Notes: generated by a model not told the origin, from the sequence alone. A stretch of 64,000 nucleotides of DNA from Siphlonurus alternatus (GCA_949825025.1 OX463781.1:6117370-6181369); one strand, 5' to 3'. Numbered from the stretch's first letter, positions 10,560-24,484 are shown. Numbers and translations: made by a program.

Positions 10560-13340
10560 AGGCTGCACAATAAGACCAGCCACAGTTTTGTCACCTGGGA
10601 AAAGGGTATTGATTTGTAATAACTTTTCACTTTTAACCTTTGTTTAATGTTATTTTATGTTATATAGATGAAGTTTATGTTCATTTTTAAGTTATTAACA
10701 TGTCATCAAGATAAGGGTGAACTTAAACAAGAGTTTACAGCTCGTTTTAACCTCCAAACTTGTTAATATACATGCTGACATACCAGTAAGTGATACGCGT
10801 TATAATAACTTTAAAGACAACCAACCTGACTAAGGTTTCCATGGTTTTCTCATTGTCAATCACAACTATATAGGCAAATGCTGGTATGGAAAACTAGCAA
10901 GTTTAAAGGAACTGCCAATTAAATAGCAGTCTCCTAAAAATATGTTCAGTTTGGGAACAAACAAAAAATACAAAAATTCACCCCCACCCCCTCTACAACA
11001 CAAGACGTGGGCTGTCAACTCTGAAATTGTATTGTTTAAATAAAGTATTGTTTAATAGATGTTAAAATATTACCTTAATTTGAGTTATGCAGCCAAAATT
11101 AGAACGATACGTCTTTTATACACCACTAATAAAAAACTCAAAATAATTTTGTCGTTGCTTATTATTCAGAATTAATTTATTGGTATACATTTTCGTAATT
11201 AAGTCAATTCAAATCATGCATGTACTACGAGAGGTACCGTTTAAACATTTTATGGGGTAATTATTACTCATATTATTTAAAAAAGGGGCTTTCGTAATAA
11301 TTAATGAAATAATTTTTTTTACCTCTTTTAACAGAGTGCATGGTTAATATTATTAAAACTGACGTAAACTTTTTTTTTTTTTTTTTTAATTGAAGAACGT
11401 ATTGAATAATATCTTTCAGCCATTTAATTATGGATATTATGCTTTCCAACAAAAAAAAAGTTAAAATGGTAATATAGATACCATGTTTATGTAAATTATA
11501 ATTTGCTGTGAAATGTATTATAGGAAAATATACGTAAAAAAATGCATTTCAGCAGCGAGCTAAGTTTAAAGAAGCAATTTAAATGCATTTATTTAATATT
11601 TATAACTCCGCTCATAAACATTTTCAGTTTATGTACTCTAAGTAAGATAAATATTTACTGTTTGAACGGCAATGTAATATTTCATTGAAGACGCCGTACA
11701 AAATGATGCACAGGTTCTCCCCATGTTATTTTACATAACATAAGATCATATTTTATCATCATGTTTGTATTTTTATGTTGTTTTTGTAAATATTTTTGAT
11801 AAATATATTAAAAGAAGTAGTTTGCATTGCTTAAATTAAACAAATGTCAGGTGCATTCAAAATGGAAATTGATGGAATCCTTTTATCTTTTGCCGACCAT
11901 CGTAACTAAGATTTCCATGGTTACCGCAGTTACAACTAGAAAAATACTGGGATAGATTTCTCAGCATTACAATGATGAACTTTTTTTCCATGCAGATAAG
12001 CCAAAGAAACATTTATAAGGTTTTTGAAGGTTCATAAAATGAGTACCCAATTTTTTATTCATTAAAATTGATTATAGAATTTTATAAATAATTTATAATA
12101 TAATTGTTGTGTATCTTTTTTAAATTTAAGTGAATTAATTTTACTTTAAGGGTCATATTCAGATCAAAGACTGATAAAGAATAGCTCTTGTGTCAAAATG
12201 GATTTATTTCATTTTGATATCATCTAACATGACGTTGAGTAGCAGTTAATTTCCATAATTAAAAAAAAAAATCACTCAAAGAAATATACATCTATAGTAA
12301 TTACGTAACACTATTTACATATTATATCTTACTGCAGTACTAATTTAAGATGCAGTAGTTTTCTTATCTAATTATTAATATACACTGTTATAACGTAAGA
12401 TGATCTTATATTGAGTTACTCTGGAGTCACTTAACACAAGAAAGTCGGTATTTACTTCTCTCAAGTATACGAAACGTAACTCGAGCAATAAATTCACTTT
12501 GTTTATGTTCTAGAATTTAAATTAAGTACTACTATTACATTTTCCATAATAAATTTGCATGATGCATATTATATTAATGTATAATAATTGCAGGTCTACT
12601 ATAATAATAATTGCATCATCGTAAAGTGCAGCATGACAGTGTATTATAATTATTAGATATGCCTTTTATTATTTTCTTGTATAAATTTAATATAATGTAT
12701 GATATAAAATTTTATACGGTGTTGTTTTTAATATAATGATTAATATGAATTTTAATTTTAGCTTATCCATAAAATTTTATTACTAAACAAATTGTAAACA
12801 AATTAAATTTTATAGTAGAACATGAGTTTGCAGTAGAGAGTTTTTTTAAAGTTAAAACAAAACAAAGCTAAAAAAAAAAGGTAATGCGATCATACAGGCA
12901 GCTGATCAATAAATATTTTATTGCATAAATTTATTGCATTTCTCTTGTGCATTGAACTATGCACTTTTATTAAATTTATTAATAACAATGAAAGCATTCA
13001 TTTACTTTGATATTAGGCACATTGTTTGTAATTTTAATATTTTATTAACATTCTACAAATGACATGAATTAATTAATATTACAGAAGTGCAGAAGTGAAA
13101 TGCGTTTAAAGTTTCGTCCAAATATGAAACAATAATAATTTTATGAGTGATTTTTACGATTTTTTTTACAGGCCTGCGCAGTATTATTTATAGAAATACA
13201 ATGCTTTCTCTGAATTATTTCTAAATGTTTTTTAAAACCTGCACCTCAAATATACTTCCTAATAAATTTTCTACAAAACACCATTGAGACAATATAATAT
13301 ATCAATAACAATTTTATTAATTAGATTGCAAATCAAACAT
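10560..13340. other. AT-rich non-coding stretch
   Basis: No gene, RNA or transposon ends were recognised. A pyrimidine-rich CCCCCACCCCC patch at about 10,980 and poly(T) runs are the only local features. Short open frames have no family resemblance. Confidence 0.45.
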
Positions 13341-13369
13341 ACACTGACAGTTTGACTTCATTGTTGTCC

Positions 13370-13620
13370 AGTACAAGAATACAACATCCCCTGAGCTCAA
13401 TTATGACGTCATGTGATCTGCCAGATGGCGCTGCGATCGCTCCAGATGTCACCTGGCTCATTAAGTGTCATGTTTACCTGTCATCAACTGACTTCACGTA
13501 TAAAACTTTTTTATCGTACACTCGTGGTCGTAGATATTTTCCACTCTCGGTCGTTCCAGTAGAAAATTACCGTGCTTATCAGTGTACTATTCACGTCAAG
13601 ATGTGAGAAATTGAAACACT
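13370..13620 (+). promoter_or_regulatory. GC-richer island with TATAAAA box
   Basis: Balanced composition with many CpG, containing a TATAAAA box at about 13,499-13,505, TGACGTCAT (13,403 area), and a TCAGTG word at about 13,579. The open reading frame of 84 codons across it has no recognisable domain. It could be a promoter or a conserved regulatory element. Neither was demonstrable from one sequence. Confidence 0.25.
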
Positions 13621-14560
13621 TTGCGAGAACATTCAGGTCAACATTGTTTATTATTTATTATGTAAAGTGCATAATTTGTTAAACGTTGTATGTAATTTTT
13701 CTCATGAACATGGCTTCTGTTACGAAACCATAGTTTTAATAAAAAATTGTGATTTATGTTATTAAATTGCATGTTTATATATTTACAAGTTGTTTATAGT
13801 TTGAACAATCTCCAATATGCGATAAGAGGCAATTTTCGGGTGAACAATAAGATAATAACAGAGGAAAATGAAAATTAATGGATTTTAAACTAGAAAACTC
13901 AATTTTACTGTTATTTACCGTATAAAATATTCATTTGCTGTAATTATATATTATATGCATTGGGTTATTTGTAATTTATGGTAAAACAATATTATTTACT
14001 GAACATTGATGATATTTACGTCAATTTTTTCAAAAGAATAATTGTATTTTAACGATGATATTTAATTCAGCAATTCAAAACAGAGCAATAAAATTAAACA
14101 AAAAAAATAAAACAAAACAACAAATGACACTTTTTCTAATGACTTGAAAGTGCTTATAATATTATCATTGCCAATTTTTTGTATACATAATTATGTAATT
14201 TTAAATTATAATTAGAAATAATTTTTTCATTCTTTGAACCGAACAGTATAATGATAATTTGATAATTATCTACATTAATTGGATATATAATTTTTTTATT
14301 TCAAATTGCAATTAAAATATTTAATTTATAAATTAACAGTACTTATTTTACAATGATGTCGCAAATTTGCAATTTTCAATTAAACAGTAGATATTTTTTA
14401 TATTAATATTTTTGTTAAGTTAATAAAATAAACTATTTAGAATTGTGACTTTTAGTTTATTTAATGAAAATCTTCAATATTTAGCAACAAAGTTGTGAGG
14501 ACGAAATTGAAATGTACATTAGTCGGATTAAACAATTCATTACGTCAAATTTGTTTTGAA
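13621..14560. other. AT-rich non-coding stretch
   Basis: Very AT-rich, with no feature that I can support. Confidence 0.45.
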
Positions 14561-14569
14561 GTTCCTCCA

Positions 14570-15315
14570 CTGTAAGATTAATATTTAGCAAGTCATGTCT
14601 GGAATTGAATGAGACGTGCAGCATCTTGGATGGTTCCGTGCGAGCCTTGTTATTAACATGGAGGTAATTTATATAATTTACATATCATTCATATTTGATT
14701 GCTATCTATTAGTACGTAGTTAATTGATTAAAATAATGCTTTGATAATGTGTGGATTTAAAAAGATACAGTCTTATCATAAGAAAAAATACTTACGAAAA
14801 AAAATGAATTTTTTAATGCGGTAAAGGGATTTTAATGTCAATTGCAGTAAACAAATCTTTTCCCTGAGAACCAATATGTAAGTTGCTGGAGTTTTTAATT
14901 CGAAGAGACAAAGAGGTCCAAATTTACAATCTTAGACGAGAGAAGACGAGTACCCAGTCGTGTATGTTCACCACACCTCCATGAACTTTGTATCAAAGCC
15001 GCAAGTTAAAATTCGTACTGTCTCAAGGGGTACAGCTATCGTCCGTGAAAACTTTCTCGACAATAGATGGCTGCAGCGTTGACACTGACGATAAAGGTTT
15101 TTGGGGGAATACAATGTTCTATACTCTATTAAAAAGTAAATGTTCGCAATCCGGCTATGCTTATATTATATACTTAATTGACCGGCCGAATCAGGGGAAT
15201 TTCGTTTTTTTTATTTCAATTTATAGACACTCAAGGACAGTCGTTGGTAGACACCATGGAGAACCTGCAGCAGAGTTGATGGAGCACGAAGCTGATCCTC
15301 TGGAATAAAATAATA
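14570..15315 (+). other. Exon-like patches, unproven
   Basis: A GC-richer segment ends at ACATGGAG|GTAATT near 14,663, a donor-like word. Further on, a pyrimidine run and TTTATAG at about 15,227 precede an open stretch of about 26 codons (HSRTVVGRHHGEPAAELMEH...) ending TAA, with an AATAAA directly overlapping the stop at about 15,305. This could be a terminal exon of an unrecognised transcript. A 35-base piece at 14,960 (TCACCACACCTC...GATACAAAG-like) recurs at about 32,752, so part of it may be repeat-derived. No protein family was recognised. Confidence 0.15.
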
Positions 15316-15950
15316 ATTTTAAAATTTTAAAATGGTGTGACATGAAGGGTAGAAATTTTCTTTTGTTCACAAATCATCTGCAGTTTACGTCCAATTGGCA
15401 GAAGTCCAATTTTCCTTGGATCGCATGTTATGGTATTATATTTATATAATTATGTCAATTTTACTCAAGTAAGAGAAACCCTCATGACATTTACTTTCAA
15501 ATTATAAATTAAATCTTTAACTGTATTTAAATTTTAAGTATTAATTTTTTTATCGTGCTAGAGTAAATAATACAATTTTTTATCTACAAATAAGAAAAAA
15601 ATAAATTTCTTTTGTAACTTCAGTTACAGTACACATTATAGCATACAACGTGATGCAGAAATAAATAAAACGTCAATTTACATGTAATTTATAATTATTT
15701 ATTAATACTAAATTATGTATCATATTAAGGAAAGAAATCAACTTGGCTAAATTTAAAAGTTATTTTACTTATAAATTACTTAAATAATTATAGATAATAT
15801 TTTGGATGTGCTGTATTATGATATTTCCTTGTTTTAAGTTCAGAACTACAAATTAATAGATTTTGAGAATTAACCTAAACAGATTCCAAAAATTGCACGT
15901 AGAAAGTATGATACAGTAAAATTATTGATGCATACAAATCTATCTCACTG
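15310..15950. other. AT-rich non-coding stretch
   Basis: Nothing beyond A/T-rich low-complexity sequence was seen. Confidence 0.45.
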
Positions 15951-15959
15951 TACGCCTAC

Positions 15960-16130
15960 AGTAATTCATTGTGCATTTCCGGGTCGCTTGAAGTTTCCAA
16001 GCAGTGAGATGATGGAGAAATCTAATTAATTAATTTGTGTGCTGTGCCACGCCAGTCCGCGTCCCATCTGAAACATATTGCATTTTGTTGTCACCCTTCT
16101 CGGAACCAGACACACTAGTAAAGTTGCTAA
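15960..16130. promoter_or_regulatory. Candidate conserved non-coding element with TAAT sites
   Basis: A patch of high complexity in AT-rich surroundings. It contains the overlapping homeodomain-type core run TAATTAATTAATT (16,023-16,035) next to GC-rich unique sequence (CACGCCAGTCCGCGTCCCAT). No frame is coding-like. Its regulatory role is inferred only from composition and clustered sites. Confidence 0.25.
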
Positions 16131-16139
16131 CTTAGACAC

Positions 16140-17000
16140 AGACAATGAGTTTCAATCTAATCTATTTTATTATAATTAAATTTTTAGACAAAGTTGACGC
16201 GATTCATCATAGTGAAAGATATCTGGTGGTTTCATTAATTAAAACAGTTAAGATTAAGACGTAACTACGTGGTTATCTTCACTTCTGAATCACGTAAAAG
16301 TTGAATAAGCTCTGAATTAATATTATATTTCATTAAGGATTTATTTTACAGTGTTTTTATTTTTATGATTTTATTATTATTTTCAACGTTTTTGATTTTT
16401 ACATTTTATGACATACAAACATAACAATATGTTCACGTCATATAAAACATACACATAAAGATTTAGAAAATAATATCAGAGTGCTTTAATTACATTACCA
16501 AAAAGAGAGAAAATTGTATATCTATGATTAAAGTACATACTTTTCGTTAGTAATTTGATTCGTTGTGTAAAAAAAAATGTTTATGTTTTCTGGGAGCGTA
16601 GAAATACTATAAATTTTATTTCTTTTAATTTTAAAAAAAAAATTAAATGCATATAATTATTATGAATTTCATACATTTCTCCTCGTATCGCTGCAACCGA
16701 AGTGAGCAACAATATCTTCAAGTAACACGCCTCTCAGCTGGCAAATCGATATACATAAAATTCTTACTGGAGTGCAAATGCAGACAAGTTTTTATTTTAC
16801 AATAAAAGCAATGTTCCATAAAATATAGGCCGAGTGCTTTATCTTATACGAATGTTGAATGTTTTTTTTTAAAGTATTTATAAATAAAAATGTTCGGGTT
16901 TTAATGTTAAGATATAATGATTGGGGAGAGAAAGAAAATTTCTATAAAATATTTTTTAGCTTGCAAATTCAATACAGCGTGTAATTTTAAAAGCAACCTA

Positions 17001-17056
<56 letters not shown>

Positions 17057-18640
17057 AACTCCATAATTTGTGAATAATGTAGTTGGGGAAAAAGGTCTTA
17101 GTATTTATGCTAGCTGAAAAAAAAAATATATAAAATACATATTTTTTTAATGAAATTATATAATAATAGATAAAAATTAATTGGTGTATTTTATTATAAT
17201 ATAAATTTGTGATCTTGAAACAACAATAAATTATTACTGAGTTACGTAAAAAAATATTAATTATTATTAATTACTGAAGTGATTAAAACAATATTTAATT
17301 ACTAACTTTACTGTTATATAGGAATCAAGTTCTTCGACAAATAAATAATATATATACCACGAGGTATGCTGAGAATTAAGTCCTATTGTAATAAAAAAGT
17401 TGAGGTAATTATAATAATGGAAACAAACATGCTTTTCGAGATGTAAAAAAAAACTTCTTTGGGAAGTAGCAGAGAAGTTGTTTAATTACTTAATTACTAA
17501 TTAACTTCCCTACTGAATAACAAGCGACTTCGAGAAAAGTAAGGATTTTTTTTACTTGTGCAATTATAAATTAAAATTGAGTACCATTATACAATGTTCT
17601 GTTTTTCAGCTCAGAATCTGAGTCAAGTGTCAATTAAGACATTTTATTTTTATAAAAAAACTGCAATATATAGTTCGAGTCAAGTGCAATGCAAATTTAT
17701 TTGTACGATATTGGCATTTATTTATGTGAATGTTACTATATTTAAAAAATTTATTAAAAATTCTCTTACATTGTTGTAAGTTTTTAAGTAACAAAATTGA
17801 GATAAACTGAGCTGGAAATAATTAAAATACGTTTCTGAATTGATTGTAATTGTTTTAATTTTACATTATTATTTTGTATGAGTTAGCTGACATATTATAT
17901 AAATTCAGTGTATTAAAATAATATATAAATTGGGATTATTATGTAATTAAGTATAATGCTGTAATAATAATATGTTTATGTATAAAGCATTGCCAACTAA
18001 CAATTGATCTATAAAAAGTGTAAAAATAGATAAAACATTTTGTAGCAAAGACATCTATCTCCTTTAATATTTAACATTGTCACTTAGAACTAATTAACAT
18101 ATAAAAAATGCCAGTTGTAATTTAAGAAGATTATGTATTTTTTTGTGACACATTTCTAAATATAAAAATATTTTGTTTCAACTTATTTTTGGGTGAATAC
18201 GTCATAATATTGCAACAATTTGTAATATGTAGGTGTCTTATATAAATCAATAAATCTACAGTGTGCACTTTTTAACGTAATCTTTATTTGAGAAATTGGA
18301 TAGAAATGGAAAGAGAACTATTGTTGTTTCGGAGGGGAAAAAACTCTGCACTTCCATTTATCATGTGGTGTCAATGTATTGCTTTTTACTTTCGCGGCAA
18401 CTTGCCGAGTTGGTGACACTTGCAGGAATTTCAAAGGAAAACAGCCAGGTCATATATCTTATACCTCGAGAAAATCTATGTTGATATTTATGGATTTGAT
18501 AATTATAATATGTAATCTAGTGCAGATCCATACGGGACATGGGAGTAATTCTCGCAAATATTTTGCAATTTATCAAAGATTACGTGTCATAATCTCAGAA
18601 AGTAATATAGGTTCTGTCGTCACCTCGAAAAATTTCTGTT
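16140..18640. other. AT-rich non-coding stretch with poly(T) tract
   Basis: It contains a poly(T) run of about 50 bases at 17,005-17,054 and many shorter A/T runs. The overlapping open frames at about 18,296-18,654 are of balanced composition but show no recognisable domain or splice context. Confidence 0.45.
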
Positions 18641-18650
18641 TGCGGCCTTC

Positions 18651-19006
18651 TTAAGGGTAAGGTAACGCCACCAATGTTAAAAAAAATCCCTTACACTTGA
18701 ATTCTGAAAAAAATTTAAAATGTTCTCCTCTACACCCCCTATCGGTAGCTAAAATATCAGGTATACAAATATGATCTAGTTTTTGAGTTATAAATTTTTA
18801 AAGTTGACTTCCTTAACATGGAGAAATGAAACTTTAATGTTAAATTAGTCAACTTTAAAAATTCATAACTCAAAAACTAGATCGTATTTGTATACCTGAT
18901 ATTTTAGCTACTGATAGGGGGTGTAGAGGAGAACATTTTAATTTTTTTTTCAGAATTTTTGTGTGAGGGATTTTTTTTAACATTAGTGGCGTTACCTTAC
19001 CCTTAA
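18651..19006. mobile_element. TTAA-flanked palindromic MITE, family A copy 1
   Basis: 356 bp including a TTAA at each end. The tips read TTAAGGGTAAGGTAACGCC and the inverse. Arms pair almost completely through TGTTCTCCTCTACACCCCCT, TATCAGGTATACAAAT and CAAAAACTAGATC to a centre around CATGGAGAAATGAAAC. The TTAA target and palindromic form suggest a piggyBac-type non-autonomous element, with no coding capacity. A second full copy lies at 29,907-30,257 and a divergent one at about 33,585. Confidence 0.85.
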
Positions 19007-19050
19007 TCACCATGCCCCGTAAGAATAACACAGGGCATCATGGTGATTAG
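19006..19050. repeat. Hairpin adjoining the TTAA MITE
   Basis: AATCACCATGCCC pairs with GGGCATCATGGTGATT around a loop of about 15 bases, directly abutting the TTAA of the preceding MITE. Its function is unknown. Confidence 0.6.
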
Positions 19051-19885
19051 CAAGGTTGCAAGTGGGAAATTTTCCAAGGCGACGAGTGTACGTAATTCTT
19101 TTCCAACACATGTGGTAGTTCTGCATGCCCTTGTAAGTTAATTTTAGCAACAGCTATGTAATTATTGCAAAAATAAAAATAATTTTCCCTCCTCAAATAT
19201 TAGCTCAACAATTTGTAAATATACACTTTAGTATTTTTTTTATATTTTATTATCTATTTGAAAGTTATTCATTATATTACTCATAAGTGTAATTAAAAAG
19301 ATATATATGCTATAATTCAAATATTTTGGAAATATAAATAATTGTATACTTATGACTACTATATAAATAAAAAATTCCCTTTAATCTATATACTATATAA
19401 ACTTTAATAACACCTATATGATTTTAAATGGATACCATGATATTAAAAGAATTATAATTAGACAAAATAAGTTATTGGTCAATTACAGCCGTCTCGTTTC
19501 TTCCTGGGAATGTGATTGCTGTGGAAAATGAGGCAATAAATCTTGTCCGCGGATTGCAGAAGACTGCATGCAAGATCATATTACCGTGCTCGATAAATTT
19601 GTCACTTGTAATGAAATACCAGCAACGTAGTTCACGTGACGTGCTGGTAATTTATGTACTTTTAAAACTAATTTGAAAATAAGGACAAAAAAATTAATAT
19701 TGAAAATTATTTTTTTTTGTAACAAATCAAAAAATTATAGTTAATAAGAAGTAATAATATAGTTGATATGTTAAAAGTTTTTGGCAAGTGATAAATTTTA
19801 ATCTTGGAGGTAAAGCTAGAATAGGGGCTGAGAATACCTCCACCAAGTATATACTGTTCTACTGCTCCAAACTAAAGATTTATCT
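19050..19885. other. AT-rich non-coding stretch
   Basis: No supported feature. A short GC-richer patch at about 19,490-19,640 contains TTCACGTGACGTG, overlapping E-box and CRE-like half sites. Confidence 0.4.
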
Positions 19886-19887
19886 CC

Positions 19888-20018
<131 letters not shown>

Positions 20019-20019
20019 A

Positions 20020-20845
20020 AACTTGGCTACTTGCAACAATGTAACAACTGCGTAGCTCTCACAGCTAGAACTACAATAATTCAAACCTGATGATGACTTT
20101 TTAGTCAAGACGATGTGTCATAAACTTTATTACCTTCAAATTGAAATTAGATAAATAAAAATAAAATCACATTCTGTTAAAAACCATGCACTTTGTTCAA
20201 TTTTGTGAACAATTTTTTTCGTAGATATGGACATAGTTTTAGGTCAGTAAAAAAAAAATGCCAGAAAAATATTTGTACTGATAGTATTACATTATAAATA
20301 AATTTGTAGCTTAATCTAGAGATAAAGTATTTATAGCAAAAAGAAGGTTATATCACAAGCCCGAGTAATGGGCTGCAATAGTAACCATGATACAGTGCAT
20401 AAAGATCCATTCAGTGAGGATCACAATAGCTTCTTATCAGATCCAGCTGGAAGAGAAATGACCTGCTAACATGATACGTTCAGTGCCATGAAGATTTAAA
20501 AAGCATTATTGACCATGAAATACTAAAGAAGAAATACCCATCTATATACAGATTACTTATTTGGTCGTTACAAATATGTACACATTAATTATTGATAATT
20601 TGATTTGAAATTTTTATTTTTTATATAGGAGGGGGAGGTAAAAATATGAATTTCTCTTTCCAGCTATTTTTAACTATAGAACCTTTAATTATTTTGAAAG
20701 CATCAAAACAGATACGGATATATGAATCATTAAAGAAAACTAATGAAACAGTAGGAGTGTTTGTATTTGTATAAAGTTAAAGATGATAGTACACAGTTTT
20801 TACATCGTATATGTGTAAGACCATTCAGAAACTTTGCTTGGACGT
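20020..20845. other. Non-coding stretch between CT and GA tracts
   Basis: Mostly AT-rich. A higher-complexity piece at about 20,350-20,500 (GGGCTGCAATAGTAACCATG, GATCCAGCTGGAAG) has no coding frame. Nothing further was recognised. Confidence 0.35.
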
Positions 20846-20850
20846 AACGA

Positions 20851-21109
<259 letters not shown>

Positions 21110-21110
<1 letters not shown>

Positions 21111-21579
21111 TTTAACTCTCATAATATAGAAAATTTATTCACACATTTTATATTCTTGTAATATTTAAAAGGCTTTATAATTATAAGAACGTGAGATGAA
21201 TGACAATTACAATGTCTGAAAGAGTGACATGCCTAAAATGAAGCGAAAAAAAAATTATATTTGAATAAAAATTCTTTCAACCCATATATAAAGCTTTATA
21301 AAATGTCACAAATATTATAATAACATACCATTTTGTTGTAATTACATACTTGAGAAAAATATTTAGTGTGAAACTTCACTTATATTTTAATTTGATGACA
21401 GTGAAGCTATGTTATTTTAATAATATGGAAAAACGTTTCGTGGCCAAACAAAAAGTGTATGAACGTTAAACTCATTGTTCAAATCGTGTTTGATATTTTA
21501 TTATCATTTTCTTTCTCTCATATAATATTAATCATAACTGCATAGTATTTACAAAATGTATATAAAATTTAACTCGTTC

Positions 21580-21613
<34 letters not shown>

Positions 21614-23440
21614 TCATTTTGTTACATAGATCAACCAAGGTTATTTTACATAACCTTATTGGTTGAAACAAGTTATTAAAAAGAATAATTCTTCAAGACC
21701 CTTATTATGTCTTTAAATTTAATCTTAATTTACAACAAAAAAAAAAATTTTTTTTCAAAGAAAATATATAGATGAAATTATTGACAAAATATTTTTCCAG
21801 AAAGAAAAAAATTAACATTTTGAAACATTTCTTTCAACTTATTTAAATTATAATGATTTAAAGAAAACAAAAAATTTTGAGTACAATATGATAATCAATT
21901 TTCCCTAAGACTCTAGAACAATGTAAGATTACCCTATTTGAGTATATACAATATTTCACGAATTTTGCAAAAAATAAATCAAATTCCCTGAAACAAAACG
22001 ACTTTAGTTTGGTTGTAAACAATAACAAAAAACATGCATAACACTTATTGAGAAATCTATTTATTTTTAAAATATTTATTAATGAATTTTGTAATTAATA
22101 TTACTATATTTATATATTAAATTAAATTTAAATTATTTCAATTTCTTATTATTTCATTTAAATTGATATTTTGAGTTTTTAAATTTCATTCAATTTATTT
22201 TATTTTAATTATAATTAATGAAAAATGAATTTATATTTAAATTAACTTAAGAAAATATTTATTAAAGTATGATAATATTATAGAGAGATGAGTTTTAATC
22301 TATCGTATATAATTTGCAAAAAGTATAGTACAATAAAATTAAATATTAATGTGTGAATTATCATCAAACATTCATGTACATAATATTTCACACTCTCTTT
22401 AAGAAATTATCTGAAACTACAATTACATCACCGCATCAGAACTCAAATCACGCAACCACAAGAAAAGATACTTGCATATTCTATTTATTCTATTTTCTTT
22501 TTCTTTAATGCATTGTATATTTTTGAACTCGATAGTAAATTAATAAATGTAATGTACTTAAGCATTGTATATATATATATATATACATATTATATAGTAT
22601 CAAGAAAAAAACATTGCATGGAGTAATAATTGTATATATAAATAATTGTAGGTAGAATAAAAGTAGGCAAATGTATAATTATATTTATATATATTTATTA
22701 GCATTACACCAACATATTAAATAATATGTAATGTACCGTAGCAAATTATTAATTATTTGTTGAATTTTATTTCTTACTGTCACGATTAAGTGTTGTTATA
22801 ACTTTAAGACAAATTGTATGCAGACAATTCATTAAAATTCTTCCAAATTTTACAGGGTGGTCTAACAATATATTGCTATGGATTGTTCTTACAAAATATT
22901 TTAATTGATTGTAATAACAATACATGGAGACCATTGTTGTATATAGTTCAGTGTGCAAACACAGTTGAATATGTAGCAGGCATAAATATATGTTATAAAA
23001 TAAATCACACATGTCAAAATATACAATTGAAGTTTGTAATGTGAATTTCAAGGATTTTTTTTCTACTTATAAATCTCAACAATTTTATTTTTATTACAAT
23101 TTATTAAGTAATTCAATTAATCTCATTTTAAGTAATGTGATTTCTAGGCTCAAAACAGCAATATATTATATTATTGTAGAAAAAGATAGAACGTAATATT
23201 CCTGACAAGAAAAGTTCATCTTTTTACAACCAATTAGAGTTGAAATTTTCTTGCAAGGAAAAATTGATTTCATACTTAACAAATTTTATTGTGTAATACC
23301 GGCTTTATATCTCTGAATATAATAACTAATTTTATTTTAAATATTTAAATCATTGATTAAATTATGGGTAAATATCTGATTAAAAATTAAATCACGATTA
23401 AATCAGATTTGAACGCAATATTGGCCGTCACAAAACACTA
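21110..23440. other. AT-rich non-coding stretch
   Basis: It contains a poly(T) run at about 21,583-21,612 and a short (TA)n run at about 22,568-22,586. Overlapping open frames at about 22,767-23,051 on both strands have no recognisable domain. A member of the short palindromic family of 44,376-44,512 lies at about 23,200-23,310. Confidence 0.4.
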
Positions 23441-23790
23441 GAAATTTGTCTCCCCCCACCCACCCCCCTCCTCGTTTTTGGGTAAATGGATCATTATGGA
23501 ATTCAACATTCAAGTCCGAATTCCCCATTCTCTTTTGGTATGGGAGATGAATGGAGCTTGGTAATGCAAATTATGACCACAGTGGAATTGTTTGGCCTAA
23601 CATATAAGCCATTGCAGCTTCAATTACGGTCCTGCGCGACGTTGTTGTGTTAAATTATCTATGACTCGAGCGTCACTGGGGCCGCTCATTGACTAGACAC
23701 GATGATTTCCCACGTGGCTTCCAGCGGCATCTGCATATGCTCGGCACCTTCACGTGATCCCAATGTACGGAGACTTTTGTATTACAATGT
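23440..23790. promoter_or_regulatory. Candidate conserved non-coding element
   Basis: About 300 bp of high-complexity, CpG-containing sequence in AT-rich surroundings without an open frame. It contains the octamer-like ATGCAAAT-type word in GGTAATGCAAATTATG (about 23,560), repeated CACGTG cores (CCCACGTGGC and TTCACGTGATC), and ACGTTGTTGTGTTAAAT. The composition resembles regulatory elements near developmental genes, but conservation cannot be tested here. Confidence 0.3.
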
Positions 23791-23961
23791 CATCTGCTGA
23801 ATATTGTTCACATATTTTGTTTTAAATCAATGGGTTTAAAAAAAATTATATATGTTTTCATTATACTGCATACAAAGAAATTTTGAATTGCATGATACCT
23901 AACATTAGTTATATAATGTTCTAATAATTATTTTCCTGGCAATATTATAATGATCATGTTA

Positions 23962-24005
23962 AAAGATTAACATGGATAACATACGTCAGTGTTGCCAACT
24001 AACCA
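23962..24005. repeat. Fragment of the 969-1390 palindrome family
   Basis: TTAACATGG..AACATACGTCAGTGTTGCCAACTA matches the right arm of the palindrome at about 1327-1372 with small differences. Only this piece is present, so it is a truncated or degraded copy. Confidence 0.6.
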
Positions 24006-24385
24006 AGCCGTATTGTATTGAAAATCCAGATAAGGAAAAAGCGAAAAGCTAACTCGTTTGAAATGATTTTTTTAAATGAATAAATATATTGTTACTGGAT
24101 TGTATTAATACAAGGCAAGCATAAAGCGAAGAAACTGTCAGTTTTATAATGTCTTAAAAATGTCACTCAAATTAGATTCCTGCATGTTTAGAAAAGAATC
24201 TGATATCGTATAGTTTTACTTCACTTGTCGTACAAAAATTGAAAGACAACTTATTTATTTTTAATCAGAAACTATAATTTAACATTCTTTATAAATCTTC
24301 TTTTCAGTTTTGTTAAAATATTAAATATTTAAATAAATTTAAAATTATCTTATTAAAATTTTGTATAGCGTCACAAATACCATAC

Positions 24386-24388
24386 TAA
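24386..24388. repeat. TAA target duplication, left end of Harbinger
   Basis: TAA precedes GGGTGCGTCTCATTT. The identical trinucleotide follows the right end at 45,210-45,212, as expected for the TWA duplication of PIF/Harbinger elements. Confidence 0.8.
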
Positions 24389-24394
24389 GGGTGC

Positions 24395-24484
24395 GTCTCA
24401 TTTAAGAATGCGCACTAAAAAAGTGTATACACTTCAAACATTTCTAGTATCGACACTTTTTTAGTGTGCATAATTTGAAATGGG
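24395..24484. repeat. Hairpin at the left Harbinger terminus
   Basis: The left terminal repeat is itself palindromic: GTCTCATTT..ATGCGCACTAAAAAAGTGT (24,395-24,426) pairs with ACACTTTTTTAGTGTGCAT..AAATGGGAC (24,453-24,484). The inner arm resembles the right TIR (GTGCCATTT..ATGCACACTAAA) as well as the outer arm does, so the left end carries two inverted TIR-like copies. TTTAGTGT/ACACTAAA words recur at the right end (about 45,030-45,190) and are candidate binding sites for the transposase or the SANT protein. Confidence 0.75.

Noticed and set aside
22767..23196. Overlapping frames of 60-94 codons on both strands
   Set aside because: AT-biased composition, no domain, no splice context and no start context.
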